From: Cytophagales bacterium
Lineage (GTDB): Bacteria > Bacteroidota > Bacteroidia > Cytophagales > UBA9547
Direction of reading: 5' to 3'
Assembly (NCBI GenBank): GCA_014376535.1
Contig: JACMRH010000185.1
Span: 1-33,554, forward strand
Length of the DNA: 33,554 bases
Within the stretch, counting starts at the first letter, position 1. Each line of letters opens with the position of its first letter. The position numbers and the translations under genes were made by a program. The notes beneath the pieces were generated by a model that searched no databases, had not been told where the DNA came from, and saw only the letters and a program-made list of their open reading frames with translations. Shown piece by piece: positions 16,654-25,117 of the stretch.

Positions 16654-17319
16654 ATGAAAATACCAGTGTATTTATTTGGCATATTGATTCCGTTATCAGG
16701 AATATGCCAAAACTCTGTCCTAAATCCAGAAGAAGGTTTAAAAAAATTAAAAGAGGGGAATGAACGATTTGTAAACGGGACGAGCCTAAAGCCTAATCAG
16801 GATATAAAACGTATTAAACAGGTTGCATTGGGTCAAAATCCATTTGCGATCATAGTAGGGTGTTCTGATTCAAGAGTGCCGAATGAAATAATATTCGATC
16901 AAGGTTTAGGAGATTTATTTATAGTAAGAACAGCTGGCCAGGTATCCACTTATGCTTCATGGGGTAGTATTGAGTTTGCACATTTTATCCTTGGTTCAAA
17001 ACTAATTGTGGTGTTGGGACATACAAAGTGTGGTGCTGTTTCTGCCGCTTGCAAGGTTCCGACTGTACCTGGGCACATTGTAACACTTATCAATAGTATA
17101 AAACCAGCAGCAGAAGAAGCAAAAAAGCATCCAGGTGATCAGGTAGAAAATGCAGTGAAAATCAATGTTGCTATGCAAGTAAAACAACTAAAGGACCTGG
17201 AACCTGTTTTACGTGGCGCAGTGGAATCAAATCAGCTAAAAATAGTAGGAGCTGTATATGACCTTGAAACTGGTCTGGTAGAATTTCTTTCAGAAGATTA
17301 CCTGAATACCCTAAAATAA
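16654..17319 (+). CDS. Exported beta-class carbonic anhydrase
   Basis: Beta-carbonic anhydrase interconverts CO2 and bicarbonate using a Cys-His-Cys zinc site. Numbered from the longer track start, the ligands and partners are C77, D79 and R81 in CSDSR, and H130 and C133 in GHTKCGA; all are present. The early FxxGNERFVNGT-type region and the late AVYDLETGLVEFL strand are typical. A hydrophobic signal sequence (MKIPVYLFGILIPLSGICQN) precedes the domain, so the enzyme should act in the periplasm. I chose the ATG at 16654 because it starts a normal signal peptide; the track start at 16633 is also possible. sbtA follows after 19 bp. Together they would make and import bicarbonate. Export of the enzyme rather than cytoplasmic placement is notable beside a bicarbonate importer. 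Confidence 0.9.
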   Translation: MKIPVYLFGILIPLSGICQNSVLNPEEGLKKLKEGNERFVNGTSLKPNQDIKRIKQVALGQNPFAIIVGCSDSRVPNEIIFDQGLGDLFIVRTAGQVSTYASWGSIEFAHFILGSKLIVVLGHTKCGAVSAACKVPTVPGHIVTLINSIKPAAEEAKKHPGDQVENAVKINVAMQVKQLKDLEPVLRGAVESNQLKIVGAVYDLETGLVEFLSEDYLNTLK

Positions 17320-17338
17320 CCAAAGTTAATTATTCATT

Positions 17339-18304
17339 ATGCAATTCTCTGATTTGTTTCAAAATTTTCTGAATACCCCAGTTCTCTTCTTTTTTCTGGG
17401 AATGATAGCGATCGCTCTTAAATCCAATCTTGAAATACCTCAACCGCTTCCCAAGTTTATTTCACTTTATCTTTTGTTTTCTATTGGAATAAAGGGAGGG
17501 GCAGAATTAAGTCATAGCGGATTTGGAAATGGAATATTAGGAATATTAGTAGTGGCCATATTAATGTCAGCACTTGTCCCGGTATACGCTTTCTTTATAC
17601 TAAAAAAGAAAACAAGCATTCCTAATGCAGCTGCACTTGCTGCAACTTATGGCTCTGTCAGTGCGGTTACCTTTATCACTGCTGTTGCTTTTCTTCAAAG
17701 CAAAAATGTTGCATTTGGTGGACATATGGTGGCAGCAATGGCACTTATGGAAGCCCCCGCCATTATTATGGCAGTTGTTCTGTATAAACTACATAATAAA
17801 GTATCAGATAATAAAACAACACTTGGACATACCATTAAAGATGCTTTTACAGAAGGATCTATTATTATGATCCTGGGAAGCCTTTTAATTGGGTTGATTG
17901 TTGGCCAGAAGGGATTTGAATCTGTGAAACCTTTTGCAGGGGATATGTTTAAAGGTATACTTTGTCTTTTTCTTCTGGATATGGGACTGGTAGCTGCAAG
18001 AAGATTAAAAGATCTAAAGGAAACCGGAATGTTTTCTCTGGTTTTTGCACTCTTAGTTCCTTTATTAAATGCTATAATCGGTATTTTCCTTGCATATCTT
18101 TTAAACATGAGTCAGGGAGATGCCCTTATGTTCACAGTTCTTTGTGCGAGTGCATCTTACATTGCTGTGCCCGCTGCAATGAGGGTAGCTATTCCAGAAT
18201 CTAATCCTGGAATTTATGTTCCCATGTCGCTGGCTATTACTTTTCCTTTTAATGTAGTTTTCGGAATCCCTCTTTATTATTATATTATTCAGAATTTTAT
18301 TTAA
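17339..18304 (+). CDS. sbtA: Sodium-dependent bicarbonate transporter SbtA
   Basis: The 321-aa protein has about ten transmembrane helices in two inverted halves and matches the SbtA family (formerly DUF897). Recognisable stretches are SIGIKGGAELSHSGFG, AALAATYGSVSAVTFITAV, MVAAMALMEAPAIIMAVVLY, LLDMGLVAARR and the late ASASYIAVPAAMRVAIPESN. In cyanobacteria SbtA is a high-affinity Na+/HCO3- symporter of the CO2-concentrating mechanism. Here it sits between an exported carbonic anhydrase and an SbtB-like gene. The three genes are spaced by 19 and 11 bp and clearly form an operon under TetR-1. In a non-photosynthetic host the bicarbonate probably feeds carboxylases or pH control; that is inference. 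Confidence 0.93.
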   Translation: MQFSDLFQNFLNTPVLFFFLGMIAIALKSNLEIPQPLPKFISLYLLFSIGIKGGAELSHSGFGNGILGILVVAILMSALVPVYAFFILKKKTSIPNAAALAATYGSVSAVTFITAVAFLQSKNVAFGGHMVAAMALMEAPAIIMAVVLYKLHNKVSDNKTTLGHTIKDAFTEGSIIMILGSLLIGLIVGQKGFESVKPFAGDMFKGILCLFLLDMGLVAARRLKDLKETGMFSLVFALLVPLLNAIIGIFLAYLLNMSQGDALMFTVLCASASYIAVPAAMRVAIPESNPGIYVPMSLAITFPFNVVFGIPLYYYIIQNFI

Positions 18305-18315
18305 CAAATATTAAT

Positions 18316-18609
18316 ATGATAAATCTTCAAAAAGTAGAAATAATTACAGAAAAAAGATCAATTGACGAAGTAATCAGGATACTGGAATCGCTAGGAGTAA
18401 ATGGGTATACGGTTATAAGAAATGTTACCGGCAAAGGCAAGAGAGGAATAAAGCACGGAGATGATCTTAACGATGTATTTATTAACAGCTTAATCCTGGT
18501 CGTGTGCGATGAATCGCAGGCTATTGCTATTGTAAAGGAAATGAAAGTATTCCTTCAAATTGTAAGCGGAGTTTGCTTTGTTTCAGATGTCAAATATGTT
18601 GTCCATTAG
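18316..18609 (+). CDS. sbtB: SbtB-like PII-family regulator of SbtA
   Basis: This 97-aa PII-like protein begins 11 bp after sbtA. It shows the ferredoxin-like start (LQKVEIITEKRSIDEVIRIL), a T-loop region (TVIRNVTGKGKRGIKHGDD, about residues 32-50) and the closing strand DVKYVV. The GKGKRG motif fits SbtB nucleotide-binding and SbtA-contact sequences better than GlnB/GlnK, and the uridylylated Tyr context of GlnB is absent. The C-terminal CGPxGC redox loop of cyanobacterial SbtB is missing. SbtB trimers bind adenine nucleotides and, depending on ligand, dock on SbtA and block transport. The same role is inferred here from gene order. Confidence 0.85.
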   Translation: MINLQKVEIITEKRSIDEVIRILESLGVNGYTVIRNVTGKGKRGIKHGDDLNDVFINSLILVVCDESQAIAIVKEMKVFLQIVSGVCFVSDVKYVVH

Positions 18610-18787
18610 TGAGCTAATTCAAATTAAAAATTAATGAATATCACATAACTATTCATTAAATAAACCTTTTTGATTGCAAAATTAAAGAGTTTTACTTAAA
18701 ACGAGATAGTTATGATACCAAATTCTAATTTTTGTTACGGTTCGTACTCTCTTTCAAAAAAGAATATAAATCATAAAGCCCAGTGAA

Positions 18788-18934
18788 ATGAGAATATTAT
18801 TTTTATTGATACTTACTTTTTATTTGACCCTATATGAACTCTACGCACAAAGTTTTGACCTGGGCAGTTGGAATATTCTGAATTTAAAATACAACCTTGA
18901 CCAGAAATCCTTGATAGTAAATAAAGGTAGATAG
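18788..18934 (+). pseudogene. N-terminal remnant of a DUF2490-type outer-membrane protein
   Basis: The frame from the ATG at 18788 gives a signal peptide (MRILFLLILTFYLTLYELYA) and then QSFDLGSWNILNLKYNLDQK, the characteristic opening of DUF2490 barrels. It then runs into unrelated sequence and a TAG at 18932. The other roughly 180 residues of the domain are absent, so only the first 40 codons survive. It lies downstream of sbtB, and its decayed end meets the convergent outer-membrane gene. It could still encode a short exported peptide, but no function is likely. Confidence 0.6.
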
Positions 18935-19012
18935 GAATTCTCGCATGTCTTTATCTTACAAATTGAAATCTTAACTCTACAACTATTCCAGATGTTTGCA
19001 TTTGGTAACGCA

Positions 19013-19759
19013 TCAGAACTCATACATTATCTCCATAATTACAGATCCTTTTTTTGCTGCTTCCAGGTTTGGGAACTTATATCCACCAATTAAAACAATG
19101 TGTTTAAAATTTAATTGAATGGCACTAATCAGTGCCCCTAAATCGTGTGTGCCTGAAAACCAATCAGCTATAATTAGAAACTTGTCTTTGTAGATAGGCT
19201 GTTCCACTCCACCCATAAATGAAAACGGATTTCGTTCTGTTACTTTCCTTTCCGTTATACCATTTTGGGTAGTACTCAAAGTATCGTAGCCAAAAAGTTC
19301 TGCAGAACCATAGCTTAAACCATAAGTGAGGCGGGTTTTTGTTCTGTCCAATTTGTTGCTGAACATGGCGTATGACCAACCTCCAACTGATTTTCTGTCT
19401 GAACTGAACAAAACATTCTGACCAAAAACAAATTTCATTTCTGGTAGTGGCACTGACTTCAGGTCTATAATTTTTTTAAAACCAAGGCCTAAACTTTCGT
19501 GCGAAAGAGGAGAATTGGAAATATTCGCAAAAGAAACAGTCACCTCCAGATTTTTCGCAGCACCATAACACATAAAATTAAAACTGTTCCATTTCATTTT
19601 GTCATAAGACCAGGAGTTTATCTGAGATTCATGGGTAAACATAAATCGTTTTTCAGGTGCCACATCTGCACTTGGTATTCCCGCTATGAGCGATTGGGAA
19701 TAAGATCTGTTAATTAGGCAGATTAAAATCGCAAAGGTGAAGAGGTTCAGCTTATTCAA
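19013..19759 (-). CDS. Predicted outer-membrane beta-barrel protein, unknown family
   Basis: This 248-aa product has a signal peptide (cleavage after RSYS) and a mature part of alternating amphipathic strands. Examples are KNLEVTVSFANISNS, MKFVFGQNVLFSSD and TRLTYGLSYGSAELFGYD. The C-terminus is aromatic (IMEIMYEF), as expected for an outer-membrane barrel of about 8-12 strands. The segment DKFLIIADWFSGTHDLGAL resembles a membrane-lining hairpin. It lies between the bicarbonate module and the ABC/HlyD/TolC operon, on the same strand as the latter, with 164 bp to the 57-aa gene. It may be a porin for either module, but the sequence does not identify a substrate. Confidence 0.65.
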   Translation of the reverse strand: MNKLNLFTFAILICLINRSYSQSLIAGIPSADVAPEKRFMFTHESQINSWSYDKMKWNSFNFMCYGAAKNLEVTVSFANISNSPLSHESLGLGFKKIIDLKSVPLPEMKFVFGQNVLFSSDRKSVGGWSYAMFSNKLDRTKTRLTYGLSYGSAELFGYDTLSTTQNGITERKVTERNPFSFMGGVEQPIYKDKFLIIADWFSGTHDLGALISAIQLNFKHIVLIGGYKFPNLEAAKKGSVIMEIMYEF

Positions 19760-19923
19760 AGGAAAGTTATATAGAATAAATAACAGAGAGAAGGCTATAA
19801 CCCTCTATCTGTAAACTTTTCAAAATTATTAAGATGGAATACCAGATTTCTCAGATACATTACCTAGTTAAGTTAATTAAATTTTTTCCACCTGAGCAAT
19901 GTTTTTAGCCATTTTTTGATAAT

Positions 19924-20097
19924 TCAATATCGTAAATGCTCTCGTGGTAGTTCATTTGCTGGATTAGAAAGTGTATATGTCTGGAAATAACCTTGTAATT
20001 GAAAAGACGCAGAAAAAATCCCTATAACAATAAGTATAAAAGGTTTTACACTGTTTATTAAATTTATCTTTTGCTTTAATTTCATCAACTGCTTCAT
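19924..20097 (-). CDS. 57-aa peptide gene at the end of the ABC/HlyD/TolC operon (not in ORF track)
   Basis: An ATG at 20097, 6 bp after the TolC-like stop, opens a 57-codon frame ending in TGA at 19924. The product begins MKQLMKLKQKINLINSVKPF, a basic start. A hydrophobic segment (FILIVIGIFSASFQL, about residues 20-34) follows, then a polar tail YFQTYTLSNPANELPREHLR. It looks like a signal-anchored or secreted small protein. The tight spacing to an operon of otherwise overlapping or near-overlapping genes argues that it is translated. It could be cargo, a small membrane partner of the exporter, or a chance frame. I do not recognise a family. Confidence 0.5.
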   Translation of the reverse strand: MKQLMKLKQKINLINSVKPFILIVIGIFSASFQLQGYFQTYTLSNPANELPREHLRY

Positions 20098-20103
20098 TAA
20101 AAA

Positions 20104-21537
20104 TCACAATAAAATTTCAGGCATAATTCCCGCTTTGTAGTACAGTTCACAGTAAGCCTTGTACACTTCAGTATTCACTTTGATATTTTTCAAAATGGCT
20201 TCAATCGCTTTCGTATCGTAAAAATTTATTTTCAATAAGTTTCCTTCTCCGGCTTGAAACTTTGTTATCTCACCATCACGGACTTTTATATAATTCTGGG
20301 TAGCTTTTTGTTGGGTTTCCCTGTTCCTGATATAATTGTTAAGTTTATTTTGTGATGCTTTAATGTTGTTGGTTGTTTCAAGAGTTAGCATTCGCTGTTC
20401 CCAGGAAACCTGCTCGGTTTTAAACATTACTTCTTTATACTTGGCCCTTTCTTTTCTTAAAAAAAGTGGCTGGTTTATCGTTAGTATTATTTTATTATTG
20501 TTGGCTATGTATTTTTCATTCCACAAACCTGAGTTGACGTTGCTATTTCCTGCCTTTACCAAAAGCTTTCCCGTAAGGTCTATATTTGGCAATAGAAAAT
20601 CCCTGGCCAGCTTTTTATCAATAGAGAGCGATTTTAATTTCAGGTTTACTTTATTTATTTCAGGATGGCCAGATAATGCATTTTGGATAAACAGTGGGGA
20701 TAGGGCCCTTGCCGTATTTAAAATTGTGCTGTCTGGATATGGCCTCAGTGAATCAGAAATCTCCCGGGGACGGCCGGTTTCGTCCCAAATGTAATTTGAG
20801 GCAAAAAGACGGGCGTTAATTAAGTCAGTTTCAGCCTGCTGTAGATCTGCTGTCCGCTCAAATAAAAGCAAGGATGATTCTACAGAATCAATCATGCTAA
20901 TGTCCCCCACTTCTATTGATGCTTTTACCATTTTAAAGTTGGCTTCAGCATTGATTTTGCTGTTGCTAATGGCAGTATATTTTTGATATGCAAAGTACCA
21001 GTCCCAATAGGCAACTGAAGCGTCATACAGGACTTTATTTACAATTTTCTGTCGTTCTGCTCTTCCGATTTCATTCATTAACCTTGCCTGGCTGACAGCT
21101 GCCCTTCGGTAATCAATTAACATTCCCTGGCCCAAGGGCAAAGTGTACCCCACATAAGCTAGTCCACCCGCAGGTGTAACATCAGTTGGATTTTGAAATA
21201 CTCCATTGTTGTCTTCAAAGCCAGCCGAGAGGTCTCCTATCCAGGTTGGCACTTTCAGGTAATTATCAAAATATCCGTAATACAGTTTTCCTCCGAATGT
21301 CTTTTGGGTGTAGTCGCTGTGTAAGAGAGGATCGAAATTTCCTTTTGCTTTTTTAATTTCGTTATATGCTATTTTTTCAGTAATTGCTGCTTGCTTACTT
21401 ACAGGATGAAATTCCTTCACCATACTTAAGTAAGTTACAAAAGGAAAAGGTAACAGACCGTCTGAAGCCTTCGTGTAAATGCAAATCTTAAGCATTAGAA
21501 ATAGCAAGCTTATAATAAATTTAGGCTGGCTTTTCAT
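20104..21537 (-). CDS. TolC-family outer-membrane channel protein
   Basis: The 477-aa protein has an N-terminal signal region and two OEP-type repeats rich in long coiled-coil helices and short strands. Typical features are AYNEIKKAKGNFDPLL early, YVGYTLPLGQGMLIDYRRAAV, LYDASVAYWDWYFAYQKY, and in the second half PLFLRKERAKYKEV. It would form the trimeric exit duct across the outer membrane. Its start codon shares a base with the HlyD stop (TAATG), so the pair is translationally coupled. It completes a tripartite ABC-HlyD-TolC exporter. Confidence 0.87.
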   Translation of the reverse strand: MKSQPKFIISLLFLMLKICIYTKASDGLLPFPFVTYLSMVKEFHPVSKQAAITEKIAYNEIKKAKGNFDPLLHSDYTQKTFGGKLYYGYFDNYLKVPTWIGDLSAGFEDNNGVFQNPTDVTPAGGLAYVGYTLPLGQGMLIDYRRAAVSQARLMNEIGRAERQKIVNKVLYDASVAYWDWYFAYQKYTAISNSKINAEANFKMVKASIEVGDISMIDSVESSLLLFERTADLQQAETDLINARLFASNYIWDETGRPREISDSLRPYPDSTILNTARALSPLFIQNALSGHPEINKVNLKLKSLSIDKKLARDFLLPNIDLTGKLLVKAGNSNVNSGLWNEKYIANNNKIILTINQPLFLRKERAKYKEVMFKTEQVSWEQRMLTLETTNNIKASQNKLNNYIRNRETQQKATQNYIKVRDGEITKFQAGEGNLLKINFYDTKAIEAILKNIKVNTEVYKAYCELYYKAGIMPEILL

Positions 21538-22871
21538 TATTTATTTTCTTTATACTTACTTTCTTTTTTTGATGACTTGAGAACTTCGTTAGGAGGAAAC
21601 CCATTCATTTCCCGCCATATCTCATACCAAATGGAAACATCGTTCAACATTGCCCATGCTTTTACACCTGATCCCATTGGAAGGATTTCCGGCCATTTCT
21701 TATTTGAATCATCTGGCACTACCAATAACCTATACAGACCATCGGTATCTACTTTGTCTACCACTTTAACAATTCCTCCAAACGTACCGAAGCTGGCACC
21801 TTGCCATCCTGAAAAAACAATTACGGGCCAGCCTTCAAATTGCAACCTTACAGGTGCCCCGGACTTGATCAATGGAATATCTATTGGCCTGAGGTATATT
21901 TCAGCGGCCATCTCCCGGTTAATGGGCAAAATATTTATAACCGCCTCGTTCTCTTTTACCACATCGCCAAGGCCAGCCTGCGTTGCCTTGATGACAAACC
22001 CGTCTTGAGGTGCCAATATAAAATAAAAACCACTTCTTAACCTTAAGCTCTCCAGCTCATTATCCATTTTCATAATTTCTGCTTCTGCCGTAAAGACATA
22101 AGAAATAGTAGCCTCATACTCGGCCATCGCTTTAAAAATTTTATCCTGATATTCGGCCCGTACGGTATTCAGTTCTATTAGAGCATTTTGCAAGTCCTGT
22201 ATGCTGTAAGCCAGTTTGTTATGGGCAGAATTAAGTTTTGCCATACTTTCCTGGTACTTAGAACGTTTGTTTTCTGTTTCCGTCAAAGATTTCAAACCCT
22301 GTTTTAAAAGTCCTTCAGTACGTTCCAACTGAGTGATTTGCACTTTATTTTCAAATTTTACCGCCTCCAGGTCCATACTGTCTATTCTTACCTTTTGCCT
22401 GGCTTGCTCTACCTTGTTCTGTGTTTTACTAAAACTAAGGTTGCTGGTCAATTTCAATATCTCTATTTGGGAGGAATAGGCCTGCGCTTTTGCCCGGTTC
22501 GCACCGATTGAAGATTTTTTTGATTTTATCTGAGATGCTAGCCTTTCAAGCATCCTTGGGTCTAAGAACTTTTCTTTTGTTTCCTCAAGAGTTACAATTG
22601 TATCTCCTTTTGTCACTCGCTGTCCCTCAGAAATGTGCCATTTAGATATTCTGCCGGTAATAAGACTGGGGATAGCCTGCGTCCTGCCTTGGGGCGAAAA
22701 GGCCGTAATCTTACCTTTTCCTTTGATGTTTTGGGTCCATGGAAGGAACAAGCCTAAAAATATCATTAATAAAAATCCTCCAAACCACCAGGCAAATATT
22801 TTGCTGTGTTTAGGTTTTTGCAGAAGCTGAAGGGAGTAAAAGTCGTCCCTTTCCGGAAACAGGTAATTCAT
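21537..22871 (-). CDS. HlyD-family membrane-fusion (adaptor) protein
   Basis: The 444-aa protein has one N-terminal transmembrane helix (FAWWFGGFLLMIFLGLFLPW, about residues 26-47). A lipoyl-type strand region follows (GRISKWHISEGQRVTKGDTI), then a long coiled coil of about 150 residues (KVEQARQKVRIDSMDLEAVK onward). The second lipoyl half reads FYFILAPQDGFVIKATQAGL, and a beta-barrel end follows. It would bridge the inner-membrane ABC protein to the TolC-like channel. It begins 2 bp after the ABC gene and overlaps tolC by 1 bp. The cargo is unknown. Confidence 0.88.
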   Translation of the reverse strand: MNYLFPERDDFYSLQLLQKPKHSKIFAWWFGGFLLMIFLGLFLPWTQNIKGKGKITAFSPQGRTQAIPSLITGRISKWHISEGQRVTKGDTIVTLEETKEKFLDPRMLERLASQIKSKKSSIGANRAKAQAYSSQIEILKLTSNLSFSKTQNKVEQARQKVRIDSMDLEAVKFENKVQITQLERTEGLLKQGLKSLTETENKRSKYQESMAKLNSAHNKLAYSIQDLQNALIELNTVRAEYQDKIFKAMAEYEATISYVFTAEAEIMKMDNELESLRLRSGFYFILAPQDGFVIKATQAGLGDVVKENEAVINILPINREMAAEIYLRPIDIPLIKSGAPVRLQFEGWPVIVFSGWQGASFGTFGGIVKVVDKVDTDGLYRLLVVPDDSNKKWPEILPMGSGVKAWAMLNDVSIWYEIWREMNGFPPNEVLKSSKKESKYKENK

Positions 22872-22873
22872 AA

Positions 22874-25075
22874 TTATATCAGGTTAGTAAGGTGACCGGC
22901 GTTTTTCAGGCTTTCAAAAGTGTCTTCAAACAAACTCTCGCCCTTGTCAAGTATTATAGTCCGGTCACATTTTTGCATCACCAATGGATCGTTGGAAAGA
23001 AATACAACAGTCCATGCACGTTTTATATCCAGAATTTTGGCCAACATTTTTTCTGTTTGCCTTTTATCAAAATTTAAAGACTCTATATCTATGACCAATA
23101 ACTTGGGTCGTTTGCAAATGGCCCTGGCAAGAATAATTCTTTGGGTAAAATCCTGGTGAAAATCATTGTTCTCGCCCGATAATTCGGTGTTGATACCTTC
23201 TTTTAGTTTGTTCACCGTTTCTCTAAGACCGGCAATTTCCAAAGCCCACAAGACCGAACTGATAGAAATATTTGATTTCCCGAGGGTTATGTTTTCAAGA
23301 ATAGTTCCATGAAAAACATCCTCCTGTGATATATTATCACCTACATGGCTTATGAAACTGTTAATGTTTAAATTCCTTATTGGTATATTATTTATGTTGA
23401 GAGCACCTTCATAGGCAGGATAATACCCGATCAATACATTGGCGAGTGTTGTTTTACCACTTCCGGAAAATCCTGAAAAACAAATCTTTTCACCTGTTTC
23501 AATATTAAAATTGATCCGATTCAAAGCATATATTTCTTCATTTTGAAATTTAAATCTAAGTTCCCTTGCCTCAATTGAAAAACCTTCCCCGTCGCTTAAG
23601 CTTTCTATGGTAATTCCTGTAGGCGTCTCAACCGGCAAATCCATTACTGCGCCAATTTTTTCAATTCCTGTAAGGACATCATATACCACATCAATCTTTA
23701 AAATGATCTTTTCAATAGCTGCCATGATCATGATAATAACTATTTCCGATGCTATAAACTGACCAAGGTTTATCTGTTCGTTGAGAATAAGCATACATCC
23801 AAGGACCAAAAGCCCTCCTGTAACAAATGTTTTGAAAAAAATAAATGTGGTATACTGAACGGAAAGCACACGAAAGTGATCTTGCCTTGAATGCAGGTAA
23901 TTGATGAGGTAGTGGTCTGTTTTCTGCATAGGCAAATTAGAGTATCCTGCAAGCTTAAAAGTACTTATGCTCCTCGCTATTTCCTGAAGCCAATAAGCAA
24001 GTTTATACTTGTATTTAGATTCATACAAGCTGGTTTTCAGTCCTTTGTACGAGGTAAGCCTTATAATGGCAAAGAGTACAACCAGTACAACAACCCCAAA
24101 AGCAATAAAGGATATATGGTAAAAACTTAAAAGCAGCAGGCCGAGTACAATTTGGACTATGGCTACAGTAAAATCTACCAGGATACTTGATACACCTTTT
24201 TGTAAACTAACCACCTCAAAAAAGCGATTAACTATTTCAGGAGCATAATTTCCCTTAAGTTCTTTCATTTTCAACCTTGGAATCCGGTAAGCAAATTCAA
24301 AAGCAGTTCTAGCAAAGATCCGTTGTTGAATATGCTCAACCAGGTTGATTTGCATAAGTTGTAAAGCCCCATGTACCAGGGAGCCAAGTACAATAAGTGC
24401 TATAAGCACAGTGACTGAGGTATTCATCTGCTGGTTAGAAACAAACCCTATGATCGCCTGAACGCCCAGTGGAAGGCTTAGGCTTACTATTGATGCAAAA
24501 ATAGAATAGGCATAAATATATCCTATCGCTTCCTTTTCATTGTTTAGGAATTTAAAAAACCGCTTAACAGGGTCAAAAGGCGGATTAGTATTGTTTTCAT
24601 CGGTGGCTGAATAAGTTATCTCTTTGGGGAATGCAGTTATAACCAGTTTACCACTTCTATCATCTGTCTCTTTTATAATATCATGCCTGTCAGCTAGTTT
24701 GATAATCCAAGCATCAATGTCCTTTAAATAAATTTTTTCGTTTATGCTATTGATGTAAAATGGATTGCCATTTTTCTCTTTCGAAACAAATACTGGCTTC
24801 CATTCATTGTTATGATTATTTTCAAAAACAATAAATGGAAATGTAGAATCAATTATTGTTTTCTTTAAATTCTGATCGGATACAACATAAGAAAGATAAA
24901 TTAAATTTAGCGACCCACCAGAATCAACAAGAGCATCCAAAAAAGCCGCCGGAGATAAATCAGGCACCATTTTATACCTGTTCTCAATGTTCAGCAAGGC
25001 TTTAGTATCCTCTTTAACAATGTAATGTTTAATAAAAGCTTTATGTAATAAACTTACAGCTTGTGCATGAACCAT
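22874..25075 (-). CDS. Type I-like ABC exporter with C39-like N-terminus and degenerate ATPase motifs
   Basis: Residues 1-150 look like a degraded C39-peptidase-type domain (STFPFIVFENNHNNEWKPVF, then an IYLKDIDAW end) with no evident catalytic Cys/His pair. Residues 170-470 contain six transmembrane helices. The ATPase domain follows, with an intact Walker A (GFSGSGKTTL, near 535). The signature LSGGQ is replaced by DFHQDFTQRIILARAI. Walker B reads LLVIDIES, so the residue after the Asp is Ile where the catalytic Glu is expected. The H-loop His is replaced (VVFLSND). Related Bacteroidota exporters are partly degenerate too, so this may be a functional variant. It is the first large gene after the cutA-like gene (42-bp gap) and pairs with HlyD and TolC-like proteins. 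Confidence 0.82.
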   Translation of the reverse strand: MVHAQAVSLLHKAFIKHYIVKEDTKALLNIENRYKMVPDLSPAAFLDALVDSGGSLNLIYLSYVVSDQNLKKTIIDSTFPFIVFENNHNNEWKPVFVSKEKNGNPFYINSINEKIYLKDIDAWIIKLADRHDIIKETDDRSGKLVITAFPKEITYSATDENNTNPPFDPVKRFFKFLNNEKEAIGYIYAYSIFASIVSLSLPLGVQAIIGFVSNQQMNTSVTVLIALIVLGSLVHGALQLMQINLVEHIQQRIFARTAFEFAYRIPRLKMKELKGNYAPEIVNRFFEVVSLQKGVSSILVDFTVAIVQIVLGLLLLSFYHISFIAFGVVVLVVLFAIIRLTSYKGLKTSLYESKYKYKLAYWLQEIARSISTFKLAGYSNLPMQKTDHYLINYLHSRQDHFRVLSVQYTTFIFFKTFVTGGLLVLGCMLILNEQINLGQFIASEIVIIMIMAAIEKIILKIDVVYDVLTGIEKIGAVMDLPVETPTGITIESLSDGEGFSIEARELRFKFQNEEIYALNRINFNIETGEKICFSGFSGSGKTTLANVLIGYYPAYEGALNINNIPIRNLNINSFISHVGDNISQEDVFHGTILENITLGKSNISISSVLWALEIAGLRETVNKLKEGINTELSGENNDFHQDFTQRIILARAICKRPKLLVIDIESLNFDKRQTEKMLAKILDIKRAWTVVFLSNDPLVMQKCDRTIILDKGESLFEDTFESLKNAGHLTNLI

Positions 25076-25117
25076 ATCACTTATATTTTTAAGTTGACCA
25101 GACCAGAGAAAAAAGAT

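Noticed and set aside
16654-16731. Possible lipobox (LSGIC) in the carbonic anhydrase signal sequence
   Set aside because: The residue before Cys is Ile, not Gly, Ala or Ser, so signal peptidase II processing is unlikely; ordinary signal peptidase I cleavage is preferred.
20336-20794. 152-aa plus-strand ORF inside the TolC-like gene
   Set aside because: It is antisense to a well-supported gene, has no recognisable domain and fits a shadow frame.
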